DNA of 64,000 nt from Burkholderiaceae bacterium. GTDB taxonomy: Bacteria > Pseudomonadota > Gammaproteobacteria > Burkholderiales > Burkholderiaceae. Where the stretch lies: contig JAGWNU010000001.1 of assembly GCA_028871175.1 (NCBI GenBank), positions 23,977 to 87,976 on the forward strand, in the 5' to 3' direction. Below are positions 47,280 to 57,781 of this stretch, in pieces. Numbering within the stretch: position 1 is the first letter of the stretch; the number at the start of each line of letters is the position of its first letter. Made by a program: the position numbers and the translations under genes. Below the pieces are notes generated by a model, which was not told the DNA's origin, searched no databases, and saw only the letters and a program-made list of their open reading frames with translations.

Positions 47280-48719
47280 TCAGCCCGGCACGATCTGCTG
47301 CGCGTAGTCGTACAGATCCTGCAGGATGGTCTGCGCACGCGTGTCGCCGTTCTCCGCCGCTTCCGCGCCCAGCTGTTGAAGCCGTTCGCCGAAAACTTCG
47401 AACGTCATATAGCCGTCACGGCCCTCAAACAGGCGCTCGGCGCGCAACTGCTCCCACTGCTCGTATTCATCTTCGTTCAGCGTATCGGGAAAGTTGCGTG
47501 CGCGGTAATGGAACAGCAGCTCGGGCAGGCGCGCATCGGCAAACTCCGCATGCAGACGCGCGAGCTGTTCGCCGCTGAGCGTGCGCAGCTCGTTGAGCAG
47601 GCGGCGATCATCGTTGCCGACAAATCCGCCGTACAGATTCTGGTCGACGTCTTCGATCGGCTCCAGTTCGCGGGCGTATACCTGACGCCACGTTTCGCGC
47701 ATGTCGGGCGCGCCCTGGGCGATGGCGGCATGGCGTTCGATCGTGGCGAAGTCGATGCCCCAGCGTTCTGCCTGCGCAGGCTGCAGCGTCTTCATGTTGC
47801 TGATGACGATGGGCGACTTGTTGATGTGGATCGACTTGATCGGCAGCCGCGTAGTGCCTTCGGCCAGATCGGCCGTGCGCGTAAACATGCGCTCGCGGAT
47901 CGTCGCCACATCCATGTGGAACAGCTCGGACGGGTCGAACGCCAGGTCCCACACGATCAGTTCGTTCTTGTTGGTCGGATGCCCACCCAGCGGCCACACC
48001 ACGGCCATGCAGCCGCGCTCCACCCCGTACATGCCGGAGATGTGCAGCAGCGGCCGCGGCGCATCGCCGATCTCGGCCACCACGCGGTCTTTCTTGCGCA
48101 GCGCCAGGCAGAAATCGAACAGGCGCGGCTGCGCGTTGCGAATCAGACGCGCCAGCGCAATCGTCGCGCGCACGTCGGACACCGCATCGTGCGCCGCCTC
48201 GTGCACCAGGCCATTGGCCTTGGACAGATGCTCCAGCTTGAAGCTCGGCCGACCGTCTTCGTGGGTCGGCCATTGAATGCCTTCCGGGCGCAGCGCCCAC
48301 GTGGTGCGCACCACGTCGAGCAGATCCCAGCGCCCGCATTCGTTCTGCCACTCGCGTGCGTACGGGTCGATCAGGTTGCGCCAGAACAGGTGGCGCGTCA
48401 CCTCGTCATCAAAACGGATGGTGTTGTAGCCCACGCCGATGGTGCCGGGCGTACCGAGTTCGCGCTCGATGGCCTGCGCGAAACGGTATTCCGGAACGCC
48501 CTGCCTGGCGCACTGCTGCGGCGTGATACCGGTGATGAGGCATGACACCGGGTCGGGCAGCCAGTCGTTGGAGGGCTGGCAGAACAGTTCGACCGGCTCG
48601 CCGATCTCGTTCAGCTCGGCATCGGTGCGGATGCCGGCAAACTGCGCGGGGCGATCACGGCGCGGCACGGCGCCGAACGTTTCGTAGTCGTGCCAGAGAA
48701 AGGTGGGAGTCACGGGCAA
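47280..48719 (-). CDS. sbcB: Exodeoxyribonuclease I
   Basis: 479 residues. The start is TTG at 48719 (GAG 8 nt upstream) or GTG at 48713; no ATG is near. The DEDDh exonuclease motifs begin FLWHDYETFG (Asp and Glu metal ligands), continue with GYNTIRFDDEVTRHLFWRN and end with VHEAAHDAVSDVRATIALA. The SH3-like and C-terminal helical domains of ExoI follow (WPLGGHPTNKNELIVWDL, LLFHYRARNFPDTL). It degrades single-stranded DNA 3' to 5', acting in recombination and mismatch repair. Length fits the family. It stands alone. Confidence 0.96.
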   Translation of the reverse strand: MPVTPTFLWHDYETFGAVPRRDRPAQFAGIRTDAELNEIGEPVELFCQPSNDWLPDPVSCLITGITPQQCARQGVPEYRFAQAIERELGTPGTIGVGYNTIRFDDEVTRHLFWRNLIDPYAREWQNECGRWDLLDVVRTTWALRPEGIQWPTHEDGRPSFKLEHLSKANGLVHEAAHDAVSDVRATIALARLIRNAQPRLFDFCLALRKKDRVVAEIGDAPRPLLHISGMYGVERGCMAVVWPLGGHPTNKNELIVWDLAFDPSELFHMDVATIRERMFTRTADLAEGTTRLPIKSIHINKSPIVISNMKTLQPAQAERWGIDFATIERHAAIAQGAPDMRETWRQVYARELEPIEDVDQNLYGGFVGNDDRRLLNELRTLSGEQLARLHAEFADARLPELLFHYRARNFPDTLNEDEYEQWEQLRAERLFEGRDGYMTFEVFGERLQQLGAEAAENGDTRAQTILQDLYDYAQQIVPG

Positions 48720-48866
48720 GGCGGCAGCTCGTTGGAAAGACTGAAGATGCCGGCATGTTAACAGTGTTGCCCATCCCGCACGCCCTCCTCGGCGGTTGAC
48801 TCACATCAATCCGCCCCCGCCAGGCGTCGACCAGACTGGTATCTCCCCCCAACCAGGAGATGTCTC

Positions 48867-49889
48867 ATGGCCCAGTCGATGAAAGCCGCGGTAGTCCATG
48901 CGTTTGGCGAACCCTTGCGCATTGAGGAAGTGCCGGTTCCCACACCTGGGCGCGGGCAGATTCTTGTCAAGATCGCGGCCTCGGGCGTCTGCCACACGGA
49001 CCTGCACGCCGCCGATGGCGACTGGCCCGTCAAGCCAAGCCTGCCGTTCATCCCCGGGCACGAAGGGGTGGGTTATGTGGCAGCCGTCGGCGAAGGCGTA
49101 ACCGCCGTCAAGGAAGGCGACCGCGTGGGTGTGCCCTGGCTCTACACCGCCTGCGGCCACTGCGAGCACTGCCTGAGCGGCTGGGAAACCCTCTGCCACG
49201 AGCAGCAGAACACCGGCTACTCCGTCAACGGCGGCTATGCCGAATACGTACTGGCTGACCCGAACTACGTCGGCCACCTGCCCGCGCAGGTCGGCTTCGA
49301 AGAGATCGCACCCATCCTCTGCGCGGGGGTGACCGTCTACAAAGGCATCCGCATGACCGATACGCGGCCCGGCCAGTGGATCGCTATTTCGGGCATTGGC
49401 GGGCTGGGGCACGTGGCGGTGCAGTACGCGATCGCCATGGGCCTGCACGTGGTGGCCGTCGACGTGGCGCCCGACAAGCTGGCGCTGGCGCGAGAACTTG
49501 GGGCCAAGCTCGTCGTCGATGCCTCGCAGCAAGACCCGGCGGCCGTGATTCAGAAAGAGATCGGCGGTGTGCACGGCGTGCTCGTGACGGCCGTGTCGCG
49601 CAGCGCCTTTGCGCAAGCGCTGGGCATGGTGCGGCGCGGCGGGACGATCTCGCTCAATGGGCTGCCGCCGGGCGATTTTCCGCTGCCGATTTTCTCCACG
49701 GTGCTCAACGGCATCACAGTGCGCGGTTCGATTGTCGGCACGCGGCGTGATCTGCAAGAGTCCCTGGAGTTTGCCGCCGAGGGGTTGGTACGCGCCCACA
49801 TTCATCGCGACAAGCTCGACAACATCAACCAGGTGTTCGCCGATCTAAAGGCCGGCAAGGTGGATGGCCGCATCGTCCTGACGCTCTGA
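48867..49889 (+). CDS. adhP: Zinc-dependent alcohol dehydrogenase
   Basis: 340 residues, with AGGAG 8 nt before the ATG. The GroES-like domain has the catalytic-zinc Cys in [14 protein letters not shown] and His in [10 protein letters not shown]. Structural zinc cysteines are in [15 protein letters not shown]. The NAD-binding motif [13 protein letters not shown] lies near 172-184. Matches the bacterial propanol-preferring/ethanol dehydrogenases AdhP, which interconvert short primary alcohols and aldehydes. The gene is divergent from sbcB and followed after 59 bp by ldhA, so a fermentative pair is plausible. Confidence 0.94.
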   Translation: MAQSMKAAVVHAFGEPLRIEEVPVPTPGRGQILVKIAASGVCHTDLHAADGDWPVKPSLPFIPGHEGVGYVAAVGEGVTAVKEGDRVGVPWLYTACGHCEHCLSGWETLCHEQQNTGYSVNGGYAEYVLADPNYVGHLPAQVGFEEIAPILCAGVTVYKGIRMTDTRPGQWIAISGIGGLGHVAVQYAIAMGLHVVAVDVAPDKLALARELGAKLVVDASQQDPAAVIQKEIGGVHGVLVTAVSRSAFAQALGMVRRGGTISLNGLPPGDFPLPIFSTVLNGITVRGSIVGTRRDLQESLEFAAEGLVRAHIHRDKLDNINQVFADLKAGKVDGRIVLTL

Positions 49890-49948
49890 GCCCCGCCACC
49901 CGGCGGTGCGAGTAAGCTGCAGGCATCACGTCCGCCTGCCCCACCGCC

Positions 49949-50944
49949 ATGCGCATCCTCTTTTTCAGCAGCCACCGTTACGACGAAGACAGCTTCCGCG
50001 CCTCACTCGCGCGCGGCGGTCACAGCTTCGACCTCGTTTTCCAGCGCGCGCACCTTGAAGCGCAAACGGCGCCCCTCGCAGCGGGCTTTGAAGCGGTGTG
50101 CCCGTTCGTGAATGATTGCCTCGATGCGGAGGTGCTCGAAGCGCTGGCAGCGGGCGGCACGCGGCTGATCGCGCTGCGCTCGGCAGGCTTCAACCATGTC
50201 GACCTGCCCGCCGCTCAGCGCCTGGGGCTGACGGTGGTACGCGTGCCGGCGTATTCGCCGCACGCGGTGGCCGAACATGCGGTCGGCATGATCCTCACGC
50301 TCAACCGGCGGCTGCACCGTGCCTGCAACCGCACGCGCGAAGGCGATTTCTCATTGGATGGATTGCTGGGCTTCGACCTGGCGGGCAAGACCGTCGGCGT
50401 GGTCGGCACGGGGCAGATCGGGCAGGTGTTCGCACGCATCATGGCGGGTTTCGGTTGCCAGTTGCTCGCGTTCGATCCGTTTCCGCAGGCGTCGCTGTCT
50501 GCGCTTGGCGTGACCTACGTGCCGCTGCCCGATCTGCTGGCGCAGTCCGACATCGTCAGCCTGCACTGCCCGCTCAACGCCGATACGCATCACCTGATCA
50601 ACGTCGCCGCGCTCGCCAGCATGAAGCCGGGCGCCATGCTCATCAACACCAGCCGCGGCGGCCTGGTCGACAGCCCCGCGCTGATCGACGCCCTCAAGAC
50701 CGGTCAGCTCGGCCACCTCGGGCTGGACGTGTACGAAGAAGAGGCCGATCTGTTCTTCGAAGACCGCTCCGCCGACGTGCTGCAGGATGACGTGCTGGCG
50801 CGGCTGCTGAGCTTTCCCAACGTCATCGTGACCGCGCATCAGGCGTTCTTCACACGCGAGGCGCTGGCCGGCATTGCCGACACCACGCTCGCCAACGTAG
50901 CAGCGTGGGCGGCAGGCGCGCCCGTCAATGTGGTGAAGGCCTAG
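49949..50944 (+). CDS. ldhA: D-lactate dehydrogenase (2-hydroxyacid dehydrogenase family)
   Basis: 331 residues. The start [16 protein letters not shown] and [17 protein letters not shown] (active-site Arg/Asn region) are typical of fermentative LdhA. The NAD site is [14 protein letters not shown]. Later come [29 protein letters not shown] and the catalytic His in VTAHQAFFT. It reduces pyruvate to D-lactate with NADH. The order adhP-ldhA suggests redox balancing under oxygen limitation; a Crp/Fnr-type regulator lies 0.8 kb downstream, though no FNR box was found upstream. Confidence 0.93.
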   Translation: MRILFFSSHRYDEDSFRASLARGGHSFDLVFQRAHLEAQTAPLAAGFEAVCPFVNDCLDAEVLEALAAGGTRLIALRSAGFNHVDLPAAQRLGLTVVRVPAYSPHAVAEHAVGMILTLNRRLHRACNRTREGDFSLDGLLGFDLAGKTVGVVGTGQIGQVFARIMAGFGCQLLAFDPFPQASLSALGVTYVPLPDLLAQSDIVSLHCPLNADTHHLINVAALASMKPGAMLINTSRGGLVDSPALIDALKTGQLGHLGLDVYEEEADLFFEDRSADVLQDDVLARLLSFPNVIVTAHQAFFTREALAGIADTTLANVAAWAAGAPVNVVKA

Positions 50945-50953
50945 GCCGGCACA

Positions 50954-51583
50954 TCACGCTGCCGCGGTCTTCGGCTGCGACAGTTCGCTCTCCCCTTCCT
51001 TCACGTAGATGGAGTTGCGCGGCTTGGCCAGCACGCGCCGCACCATCGGCTCGAAGAACGACAGCGGCAGGTTGTCGTAATCGGGCATGAAGGCGGCGGC
51101 GTCGTACTTGGCGCAGAACTCGGCGGTGCGCTCGAACAATTCGGGTTGGCTGCGGTACTGCTCGCGCAGGTTCCGGTCGAGCCCCAGATGGTGGAAGAAG
51201 TAATAGCCCTGGAAGATGCCGTGCTTCTCGACCATCCAGAGGTTTTCGGGGCTCACGAACGGCTTGAGGATGGCCGCGGCGATGTCCGGGTGGTTGAAGC
51301 TGCCCAGCGTGTCGCCAATGTCGTGCAGCAGCGCACAGACCACGTATTCCTCGTCGCGTCCGTCGCGGTGGGCGAGCGTGGCCGTTTGCAGTGAATGCGC
51401 GAGACGATCGATCGGGAAGCCGCCGCAATCGCCGTCGAGCAGCTTCAGGTGCGCGAGCACGCGATCGGGCAATGCGCGGGCAAAGGGCATGAATTCGGCC
51501 GAAATGGCGGCCCAGTCCTCGCGCGTGCCGCGCTCCATGTGGGAAAACGTCGCGCGGGGCGCAGTGTGTTGCGGATCGGTCAT
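50954..51583 (-). CDS. HD-domain protein
   Basis: 209 residues from the ATG at 51583, with AAGGAG 10 nt upstream. An HD fold is shown by LAHSLQTATLAHRDGRDEEY and the metal motif CALLHDIGDTLG, then NHPDIAAAILKPF and a later His-rich GYYFFHHLG. The extra residues after the HD pair resemble the di-iron oxygenase branch (MIOX/PhnZ-like) more than nucleotide phosphohydrolases, but this is judged by eye. It is divergent from the Crp/Fnr-type gene with 122 bp between starts, and convergent with ldhA. Confidence 0.8.
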   Translation of the reverse strand: MTDPQHTAPRATFSHMERGTREDWAAISAEFMPFARALPDRVLAHLKLLDGDCGGFPIDRLAHSLQTATLAHRDGRDEEYVVCALLHDIGDTLGSFNHPDIAAAILKPFVSPENLWMVEKHGIFQGYYFFHHLGLDRNLREQYRSQPELFERTAEFCAKYDAAAFMPDYDNLPLSFFEPMVRRVLAKPRNSIYVKEGESELSQPKTAAA

Positions 51584-51689
51584 TGGGGGGTGTCTCCTTC
51601 GTCGCCAGAGGGTCGCGTCGGTGCCGCGTCGTGTCAGCCGTCTTCGCGCAGCTTGTGGGGCATTCTCTGCCCGGCGCTTGCGCACAGAC

Positions 51690-51705
51690 TGTCAAGCGTT
51701 TGACA
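51690..51705. promoter_or_regulatory. Palindrome directly before the Crp/Fnr-type start codon
   Basis: The perfect 16-bp dyad TGTCAA-GCGT-TTGACA abuts the ATG at 51706. It could be an autoregulatory operator. It resembles Crp/Fnr-family sites in size but not exactly the FNR (TTGAT-N4-ATCAA) or CRP consensus. Confidence 0.5.
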
Positions 51706-52440
51706 ATGCATCCTCCCCTTTCGCCGCATCCTGACACCATGCCTGCCGGAGCGCCCCATACCGCCCCCGCCCCCAACCCGGCGCAACTCGCGCAGGGCTG
51801 GCTGCATGGGGCGCCAGCCGAGCTGCTGGCGGAGATCGCGCCCAGCGCCCGCTTGGTCACGTACCCCGATGGCGAGTGCATCCATCCGCACGGCGGCCCC
51901 GCGCAGGGCATGTTCCTGATCGTGCGGGGGCGCGTGCGCATCAGCCGCACGACCGATGGCGGCAGCGAACTCGTCTACGGCATGCTGCGCGCTGGCGAAT
52001 GGTTTGGCGAGATTGCCCTCATCGATGGCGGCGGCCGTACGCACAGCGCACATGCGCAGGGGCCGACCACCCTCATCCTGCTCGGCAGCGCCACATTTGC
52101 GCGTGTGGTGTCGGCCTACCCGGCCGGCATGTGGGCGCTGATGCAGCAGCTCTGCCAGCGCATCCGGCTGATCTTCGACGAGTTCGAGCATGCCAGCGAA
52201 ATGCCCGCCGATGCGCGCCTCGCCCAACGACTGCTGCAGCTTGCCCGCGCCGGCGACGGGCGCACCGTGGCGGCCAGCAACGAGGAGCTGGGCCGCATGC
52301 TCGCGCGATCCCGCCAGACGATTTCCAAGTATCTGCAGGCCTGGCAACGCGAGGGGTGGGTCCGATGCCACTATCGCGCGGTGGAAATCGTGGATGCGCC
52401 GGCACTCCGCGCGCTGATCGGCACCCCCGCCGCGCGATGA
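51706..52440 (+). CDS. Crp/Fnr-family transcriptional regulator
   Basis: 244 residues from the ATG at 51706; an in-frame ATG at 51739 is possible, and neither has a clear ribosome-binding site. A cyclic-nucleotide-binding-like beta barrel (about 30-150) has GMFLIVRGRVRISRTTDGG and GEWFGEIALIDGGGRTHSA; the dimer helix follows. The C-terminal winged HTH (about 175-235) ends in NEELGRMLARSRQTISKYLQ. FNR-type Fe-S cysteines are absent, so it is not an oxygen-sensing Fnr. Ligand unknown. It likely controls the divergent HD-domain gene and itself. Confidence 0.9.
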   Translation: MHPPLSPHPDTMPAGAPHTAPAPNPAQLAQGWLHGAPAELLAEIAPSARLVTYPDGECIHPHGGPAQGMFLIVRGRVRISRTTDGGSELVYGMLRAGEWFGEIALIDGGGRTHSAHAQGPTTLILLGSATFARVVSAYPAGMWALMQQLCQRIRLIFDEFEHASEMPADARLAQRLLQLARAGDGRTVAASNEELGRMLARSRQTISKYLQAWQREGWVRCHYRAVEIVDAPALRALIGTPAAR

Positions 52441-52533
52441 ACGCACCCCACCTCAGCGGCACGCGCAACCGGACACCCGCCGCTAGAATTTCCGCACGTC
52501 ACGCAGGCCTGCCGCCACATCGCTCCCCCTCCC

Positions 52534-53781
52534 ATGACACGCTCTCTCTCGCCGGCATCGCCTGAAGGCCGGCGCCTGGTACTGCTGCTCGGCCTGGCGC
52601 AGACCGTCTCCTGGGGCACGCTGTACTTCACCTTCACCGTCTTCCTGGCGCCGATGCACGATGCGCTCGGCTGGGCGCGGCCGTTCCTGGCGGGCGGATT
52701 CTCGCTCGGGCTGCTCGTGTGGGCGCTATGTTCGTTCTGGGTGGGTCGCGCGCTGGACCACTGGCCCGCCCGGCGCGTGATGGGCGCTGGCACCGTGCTG
52801 GCGGCGGGCAGCCTGCTGGCGTGGTCGCGGGTGTCCAGCGAGGCGGCCTTTCTGCTGCTCTGGCTGCCGATGGGCGTGGCCATGGCGACCACGCTCTACG
52901 ACCCTGCCTTCGTGGTACTGCGCCAGGTCTTTGGGGAGGCATACCAGCGCCCCATCATCGGCCTGACGCTGATCGCGGGGTTCTCCAGCACGATCTGCAT
53001 TCCGCTGGCGCAATGGGGCGTGGAACATATCGGCTGGCGCCACACACTGCAGATGTTCGCGCTGGCCCATCTCCTGATTTGCCTGCCGGTACACCTGCGG
53101 CTGCGCGTGAAGCCGCAGGTGCACCCGCCAGGCACCATCGACGATGTCGCACCCGTGGCGGCGTCGGCCTGGCGCACGGCGCTTCGCATGCCGGTGTTCT
53201 GGGCCGTGGTGCTGGCTTTCGTGTCCGTCAGCCTGATCGCCACGGTGCTGGGTGCGCATCTGATTCCGCTGCTGTCCGAGAAAGGCGTGCCCACCGGTCG
53301 CCAGTTGCTGATCGCGGCGCTCATCGGGCCCGCCCAGGTGCTCGGCCGGCTGGCGATGATGCGTTTCCGTCTGCCACACCCGATCCGCATCGCTCCGGCC
53401 ACGTATGTGGCCATGGCGGTGGCACTCATCCTGCTGGCGCTCTCGAGCGGGCCGCTGCTGGTTGTGTTTGCCCTCGTGTACGGGGCGGCCAATGGCATCA
53501 ACACCATGCTGCGTGCGATTGCCATGCCTGAACTCGTTTCTCGCAGCCAATACGCCACCCTCAATGGCCTGATGATGACGCCCGTTCTGCTTGCCCAGGC
53601 GAGCGCGCCGTGGCTCGCCGCCCTGTTGTGGAAGGCGACCGGCGGTTATGCAGCGGTCGAGTGGGCAATGGTGGCCGCGGCGTTCGTTGCGCTCGCGTCG
53701 TTCGCCTTCGGGTTGCGCTACGCGCCGACCCACACGCCGCGCGGCGCTGGCAGCGCAGCCGAGGTGACGCATGCACCATGA
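52534..53781 (+). CDS. Major facilitator superfamily transporter
   Basis: 415 residues with about twelve hydrophobic helices across 12-395. The first reads LVLLLGLAQTVSWGTLYFTF, followed by an amphipathic loop and FSLGLLVWALCSFWVGRALD, which carries the helix 2-3 loop arginine/aspartate pattern of MFS proteins. A central cytoplasmic loop lies near 195-215. No substrate-specific motif is recognised. It may be an exporter or a monocarboxylate-type carrier. No close operon partners: 93 bp follow the regulator gene and 140 bp precede the ferritin-like gene. Confidence 0.9.
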   Translation: MTRSLSPASPEGRRLVLLLGLAQTVSWGTLYFTFTVFLAPMHDALGWARPFLAGGFSLGLLVWALCSFWVGRALDHWPARRVMGAGTVLAAGSLLAWSRVSSEAAFLLLWLPMGVAMATTLYDPAFVVLRQVFGEAYQRPIIGLTLIAGFSSTICIPLAQWGVEHIGWRHTLQMFALAHLLICLPVHLRLRVKPQVHPPGTIDDVAPVAASAWRTALRMPVFWAVVLAFVSVSLIATVLGAHLIPLLSEKGVPTGRQLLIAALIGPAQVLGRLAMMRFRLPHPIRIAPATYVAMAVALILLALSSGPLLVVFALVYGAANGINTMLRAIAMPELVSRSQYATLNGLMMTPVLLAQASAPWLAALLWKATGGYAAVEWAMVAAAFVALASFAFGLRYAPTHTPRGAGSAAEVTHAP

Positions 53782-53921
53782 GCGATGCGCCACCTTGCGC
53801 GTCGGACATGACGGCTAGGAACCTTCATCGGCGCACATCGGTCTTGAAACATATGACGTGATGCTTCAACCCTGTGATCGGGGCAGTCGACTGCTTGCGG
53901 CACCCCGATGGAGGACGCGCC

Positions 53922-54776
53922 GTGATACCGCTTCATCAGGAAACACCCAACGCAAGCGAGCCGTTGCCCTGGTCGATCGACGAGATCGACTACCGCGGCA
54001 TCGACCTCGCGCGCGTGCGCGAGCACCGCATGCTGTTCTATCTGGTGACCTGTGCTTCGTTCATCGAAAGCGGCTCCGACCTGTACGCCGGCAACCTCGC
54101 CGCGTATTACGCCGATATCCCGGAGGCCGCCCACTGGCTGACTCACCACTGGGAGCGCGAAGAGCTGCAGCATGGCCGCGCGCTGCGCCGCTATGTCGAG
54201 ACTGTCTGGCCCACGTTCGACTGGGAACGCGGTTACGCCAGGTTCTTCGAGGAATACTCCGTCACCTGTTCGGTTGAACAGCTCGAGCCAACGCAGGCCC
54301 TGGAGATGGCCGCGCGGTGCGTCGTCGAAACCGGCACCGCCACCTTCTACCGCGCCATCGCGCAGGCCGCCGACGATGCCGATGAACCCGTGCTGCGCGA
54401 CCTCGCCAGCCGCATCTCGGCCGACGAGGTACGCCACTACAAGCATTTCTTCCGTTTCTTCAATGCCTGCAATGCCCGCGAGCAGGTGGGCCGCATGCGC
54501 GTGTTCAAGGCACTGGCCACGCGACTGCGCGAGATCAAGAACGAGGATTCGATGATCGCCCTGCGCAACGTGCTGCGCATCGAACACGGGCAGGAAGACG
54601 TGCCCGACGCCGACGTGCGCGCCCTCAACTCCCGCGTGAGCGCGGTAGTACGCTCGCACCTGCCGATCGACATGGCGGCCAAGATGCTGCTCAAGCCACT
54701 GCACTTGCGGCCCGGCCTTGAACGCTCGATCCGGCCGCCGCTGGTGGCGCTGGTGCGGCGAGCGGTGCTGCAGTAG
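53922..54776 (+). CDS. Ferritin-like di-iron-type helical protein
   Basis: 284 residues from the GTG at 53922, preceded at 7 nt by GGAGG (53910-53914); an in-frame ATG 48 bp upstream lacks such a site. A four-helix bundle bears two Glu...Glu-x-x-His sets: FIESGSD with [10 protein letters not shown], and VVETGTATF with ADEVRHYKH. This is the ligand pattern of ferritin-like and acyl-desaturase-like di-iron proteins. Whether it stores, oxidises or desaturates is unknown. No signal peptide. Confidence 0.82.
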   Translation: MIPLHQETPNASEPLPWSIDEIDYRGIDLARVREHRMLFYLVTCASFIESGSDLYAGNLAAYYADIPEAAHWLTHHWEREELQHGRALRRYVETVWPTFDWERGYARFFEEYSVTCSVEQLEPTQALEMAARCVVETGTATFYRAIAQAADDADEPVLRDLASRISADEVRHYKHFFRFFNACNAREQVGRMRVFKALATRLREIKNEDSMIALRNVLRIEHGQEDVPDADVRALNSRVSAVVRSHLPIDMAAKMLLKPLHLRPGLERSIRPPLVALVRRAVLQ

Positions 54777-54909
54777 GGCAGTAGGGCCTTCGCGCCGTCG
54801 CCCCTAGGCCCGCATCCGGCCGCTCGCGGCAGACACCTTCAAGCGCCCGCAGACGGCACCGCCCCCCAACGCTGTCGACGACGAAGCTGGGCCCGGTGCG
54901 CGGCCAGGC

Positions 54910-56898
54910 TCAAGCCAGCCGGAACACATCCACCGCGCCGCGCAGCTCCTGTGCCTGGTGACGCAGGCTTTCGGCGGCGGCGGCGGCTTGCTCCACCAGC
55001 GCGGCGTTCTGCTGCGTCACCTCGTCCATCGAGGTGACCGCGCGGTTGACCTCTTCGATGCCCTGAGACTGCTCACGTGAGGCGTGGCTGATCTCGCCCA
55101 TCAGGCCGGCGATGCGCTCCACCCGCGTCACGATGTCGTGCATGGCGTCGCCCGCGCCGCGTGCGGCTTCGTTGCCCGCCTGCACTTCCTCGACCGAGCG
55201 GCCAATGAGTTCCTTGATCTCCTTCGCGGCGGCCGCGCTGCGTTGCGCGAGGCTGCGCACCTCGCCGGCGACCACGGCAAAGCCACGGCCCTGCTCGCCT
55301 GCGCGCGCCGCTTCCACGGCGGCGTTGAGCGCCAGGATGTTGGTCTGGAAGGCGATGCCGTCGATGATGCCGGTGATGTCGGCAATCTTCTGCGCCGTCG
55401 CGTGGATACCCGACATGGTGTCGACCAGGCGTTCGACGGTCTGCCCGCCCGCGTTGGCGGCTTCGCTGGCGGACTGCACCATGTCGTGCGCATGCTGCGC
55501 GCTGTCGGCATTCTGGCGAACGGTGGCGGCCAGCTGTTCGATGCTCGACGCGGTGCGTTCCAGGTTACCGGCCTGCGCTTCGGTCCGCGCCGAAAGGTCT
55601 GCGTTGCCCGCGGCGATCTGGCCCGTGCTGGAGGCAATGGTGGAGGCGCTGGCGCGCACCTTGTCGACGATGCCCGTGAGGCCGTCGCCGACGCCGTTCA
55701 CTGCGCGCATGAGCTGACCGATTTCATCGCGGCGGGTGGCTGGCAGGCGGTGTGTGAGGTCACCCGCAGCCACGCGCTCCGCCACGTTCACCACTTGCGC
55801 CAGCGGCGTGCTGACCGCGCGACGCAGCATCCAGTACAGGCCGCCCGCCAGCAGCGCCCCCAGCGCAAGGCCAAGCAGCAGGAAGCGGTTACGCGCCGAA
55901 ACGAGGTCGGCCTCGAGTTCATCAACGTAAGCCGTGCCGGCAATCAGCAACTGCCAGTCCGGATACTGCGTGAACACGGTGAGGCGTTCGCGCGCGGCGC
56001 CGCCGTCGGCATCGGCCAGCGCGTGGCGCAGGGTGCCGTCCTTGCGTGCGATAATCTCGCGCACCCAGGCCTGGCTGCCGGCGTCCTTGGCGTCGAGCAG
56101 ATTCTTGCCTTCGCGTGCCGTGTTGCGGTCGATGAGCACCTTGCCCTGGTCGGCGCCGGGCTTGCCGTCGATCACAAAGTATCCGCCGCTCTTGCCGATG
56201 CCGTGCGAGCGGATCTTCTCCTTGAGCAGTTTCAGCTCGGCGCGTACGTCCACGCCGACATACAACGCGCCGATCACCTTGCCCGACGCATCGCGCACTG
56301 GCTCGTACTTGCTCATGTAGGGCACCCCGAACAGCCACGCGAGGCCGCGGAAGGGTTCGCCGGCCATCAACGCCCTGTAGCTCGGATGCGCGCGATCGAG
56401 CAGCGTGCCGATCGCGCGTTCGCCGTTTTCCTTCTTGAGCGAGGTGGTCACGCGCACGAAGTCGTCGCCGGTGCGGGCGAAGACCGTGGCGATGGTTCCG
56501 CCCGTGCGGGCGAAGAATTTGTCGGGCACGGTGAAGTTGAGGTTCAGCACCGTATCGCCGCTCTTGAAGGTGGGCGTAGGCTTGCCGGCGACTTCGACGG
56601 TCTGCGCCGGGTCCACACTGTAGGGGCCAGGAGCGGCATCCGCAAAGGCCGTGAGGAAGCGGTCGGCCTCGGTGCGCATGGTGCCGTCGAACAGGCCGAT
56701 CATGTCGCGCATGGCGGCCTCCTGATCATGCATGGCCGACTGGGTGTTGGCCTCGAGCGTGCGCAGGCTCGATTGCGAAATCGCCAGCGCAAAGAGGCCG
56801 AACACCAGCACCAGTGCAGCCAGCCCGATGATGGCCAGGCGCGTGCCAAGGCTGGTGGCAGGTGCGGAAGAATGGGACAGGGGCACAGACGCTCGCAT
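54910..56898 (-). CDS. Methyl-accepting chemotaxis protein with Cache sensor
   Basis: 662 residues from the ATG at 56898, with GAGGAAA 8 nt upstream. Membrane helices at about 20-40 and 336-358 enclose a large periplasmic Cache domain of the Cache_3-Cache_2 type (about 45-330, with [20 protein letters not shown] and [11 protein letters not shown]). HAMP follows (about 360-410), then the signalling domain with [20 protein letters not shown] and [20 protein letters not shown]. Cache receptors of this kind bind small carboxylates or amino acids. It is the second chemoreceptor in the window and lacks adjacent che genes. Confidence 0.95.
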   Translation of the reverse strand: MRASVPLSHSSAPATSLGTRLAIIGLAALVLVFGLFALAISQSSLRTLEANTQSAMHDQEAAMRDMIGLFDGTMRTEADRFLTAFADAAPGPYSVDPAQTVEVAGKPTPTFKSGDTVLNLNFTVPDKFFARTGGTIATVFARTGDDFVRVTTSLKKENGERAIGTLLDRAHPSYRALMAGEPFRGLAWLFGVPYMSKYEPVRDASGKVIGALYVGVDVRAELKLLKEKIRSHGIGKSGGYFVIDGKPGADQGKVLIDRNTAREGKNLLDAKDAGSQAWVREIIARKDGTLRHALADADGGAARERLTVFTQYPDWQLLIAGTAYVDELEADLVSARNRFLLLGLALGALLAGGLYWMLRRAVSTPLAQVVNVAERVAAGDLTHRLPATRRDEIGQLMRAVNGVGDGLTGIVDKVRASASTIASSTGQIAAGNADLSARTEAQAGNLERTASSIEQLAATVRQNADSAQHAHDMVQSASEAANAGGQTVERLVDTMSGIHATAQKIADITGIIDGIAFQTNILALNAAVEAARAGEQGRGFAVVAGEVRSLAQRSAAAAKEIKELIGRSVEEVQAGNEAARGAGDAMHDIVTRVERIAGLMGEISHASREQSQGIEEVNRAVTSMDEVTQQNAALVEQAAAAAESLRHQAQELRGAVDVFRLA

Positions 56899-56929
56899 GT
56901 TTTTTTCCTCGGGGTCGTCGTCTGGGTTA

Positions 56930-56957
56930 ACAACGGTGCCGCGAGGAAAAGCTTGAG
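56930..56957 (-). promoter_or_regulatory. Possible sigma-28 (FliA) promoter of the Cache chemoreceptor
   Basis: On the minus strand, CTCAAG extended to TCAAGCTT (56956-56949), an 11-bp spacer and ACCGTTGT (56937-56930), followed by TAA, 31 nt before the start codon. It is similar in layout to the element before the chemoreceptor at 24.2 kb. The -10 match is partial. Confidence 0.35.
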
Positions 56958-56992
56958 AGCAAACGTTTATCTGTGATCCTGGGTCGGTTTTT

Positions 56993-57781
56993 CTAGAACG
57001 CCGACTTGACCACACCGCCATCCACACGCAGCGCGGCGCCGGTCGTGGCCGCCGACAGCGGGCTCGCCACGTAGGCCACCAGGTTGGCCACCTCCTTGGG
57101 GGTGGCAAAGCGCTTGATGAGCGAGGTGGGCCGGGCCGTCTCGAAGAAGGTCTTCTCGAACGCCTCGAAGCTCTGACCACCCGAGAGCTTTTCCACGAAG
57201 GCGTCCACCCCCTCGGAGCGCGTCGGCCCCGGCAGCACCGCATTCACGGTGACGGCCGTCCCGGCGCAGCGTTCGGCCAGCCCGCGCGAAAGGCCGAGCA
57301 GCGCCGTCTTCGTCACGCCGTAGTGGATCATTTCAGCCGGGATCTGGACGCCGCTCTCACTGCTGATGAAGACAATGCGGCCCCAGTTCTGGGCACGCAT
57401 GGCGCCCAGGTAAGCCCGCGACAGGCGCACGCCGCTCATCACGTTGACGTTGAAGAAACGCAGCCATTCCGCATCGTCGATGTCTTCGAACGGCTTGGGG
57501 TCGAAGCTGCCGAGGTTATTGATGAGGATATCGACCTTGGGGAAGCGGCCGAGCAGCGCATCGACCTCGGCCGAGCTCGACAAATCGCCGGCAAAGGCGT
57601 CGACCTGTGCGCCAGGCACTTCCGCTTGCAGGCGCGCGATGGCATCTGCCACAGAGGCCTCGGAACGCCCATTGACGATGACACGGGCGCCTTCGGCGGC
57701 CAGTGCTACAGCGATGGCATAACCGATGCCCTTGGTCGAGCCGCTCACGAGAGCGAGCTTGTTCTGAAGGTGGAGATTCAT
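56993..57781 (-). CDS. Short-chain dehydrogenase/reductase (FabG-like)
   Basis: 262 residues from the ATG at 57781; the frame is open far upstream, but the family start [20 protein letters not shown] fixes it. The cofactor motif is SGSTKGIG. The usual NNAG is replaced by NNLGS, as in several quinone or sugar SDRs. The catalytic set is Ser-Tyr-Lys in SSESGVQ and YGVTK. A longer loop (about 190-225) forms a substrate lid. Substrate unknown. It is divergent from a MarR-type regulator (272 bp between starts), which may control it. Confidence 0.92.
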   Translation of the reverse strand: MNLHLQNKLALVSGSTKGIGYAIAVALAAEGARVIVNGRSEASVADAIARLQAEVPGAQVDAFAGDLSSSAEVDALLGRFPKVDILINNLGSFDPKPFEDIDDAEWLRFFNVNVMSGVRLSRAYLGAMRAQNWGRIVFISSESGVQIPAEMIHYGVTKTALLGLSRGLAERCAGTAVTVNAVLPGPTRSEGVDAFVEKLSGGQSFEAFEKTFFETARPTSLIKRFATPKEVANLVAYVASPLSAATTGAALRVDGGVVKSAF

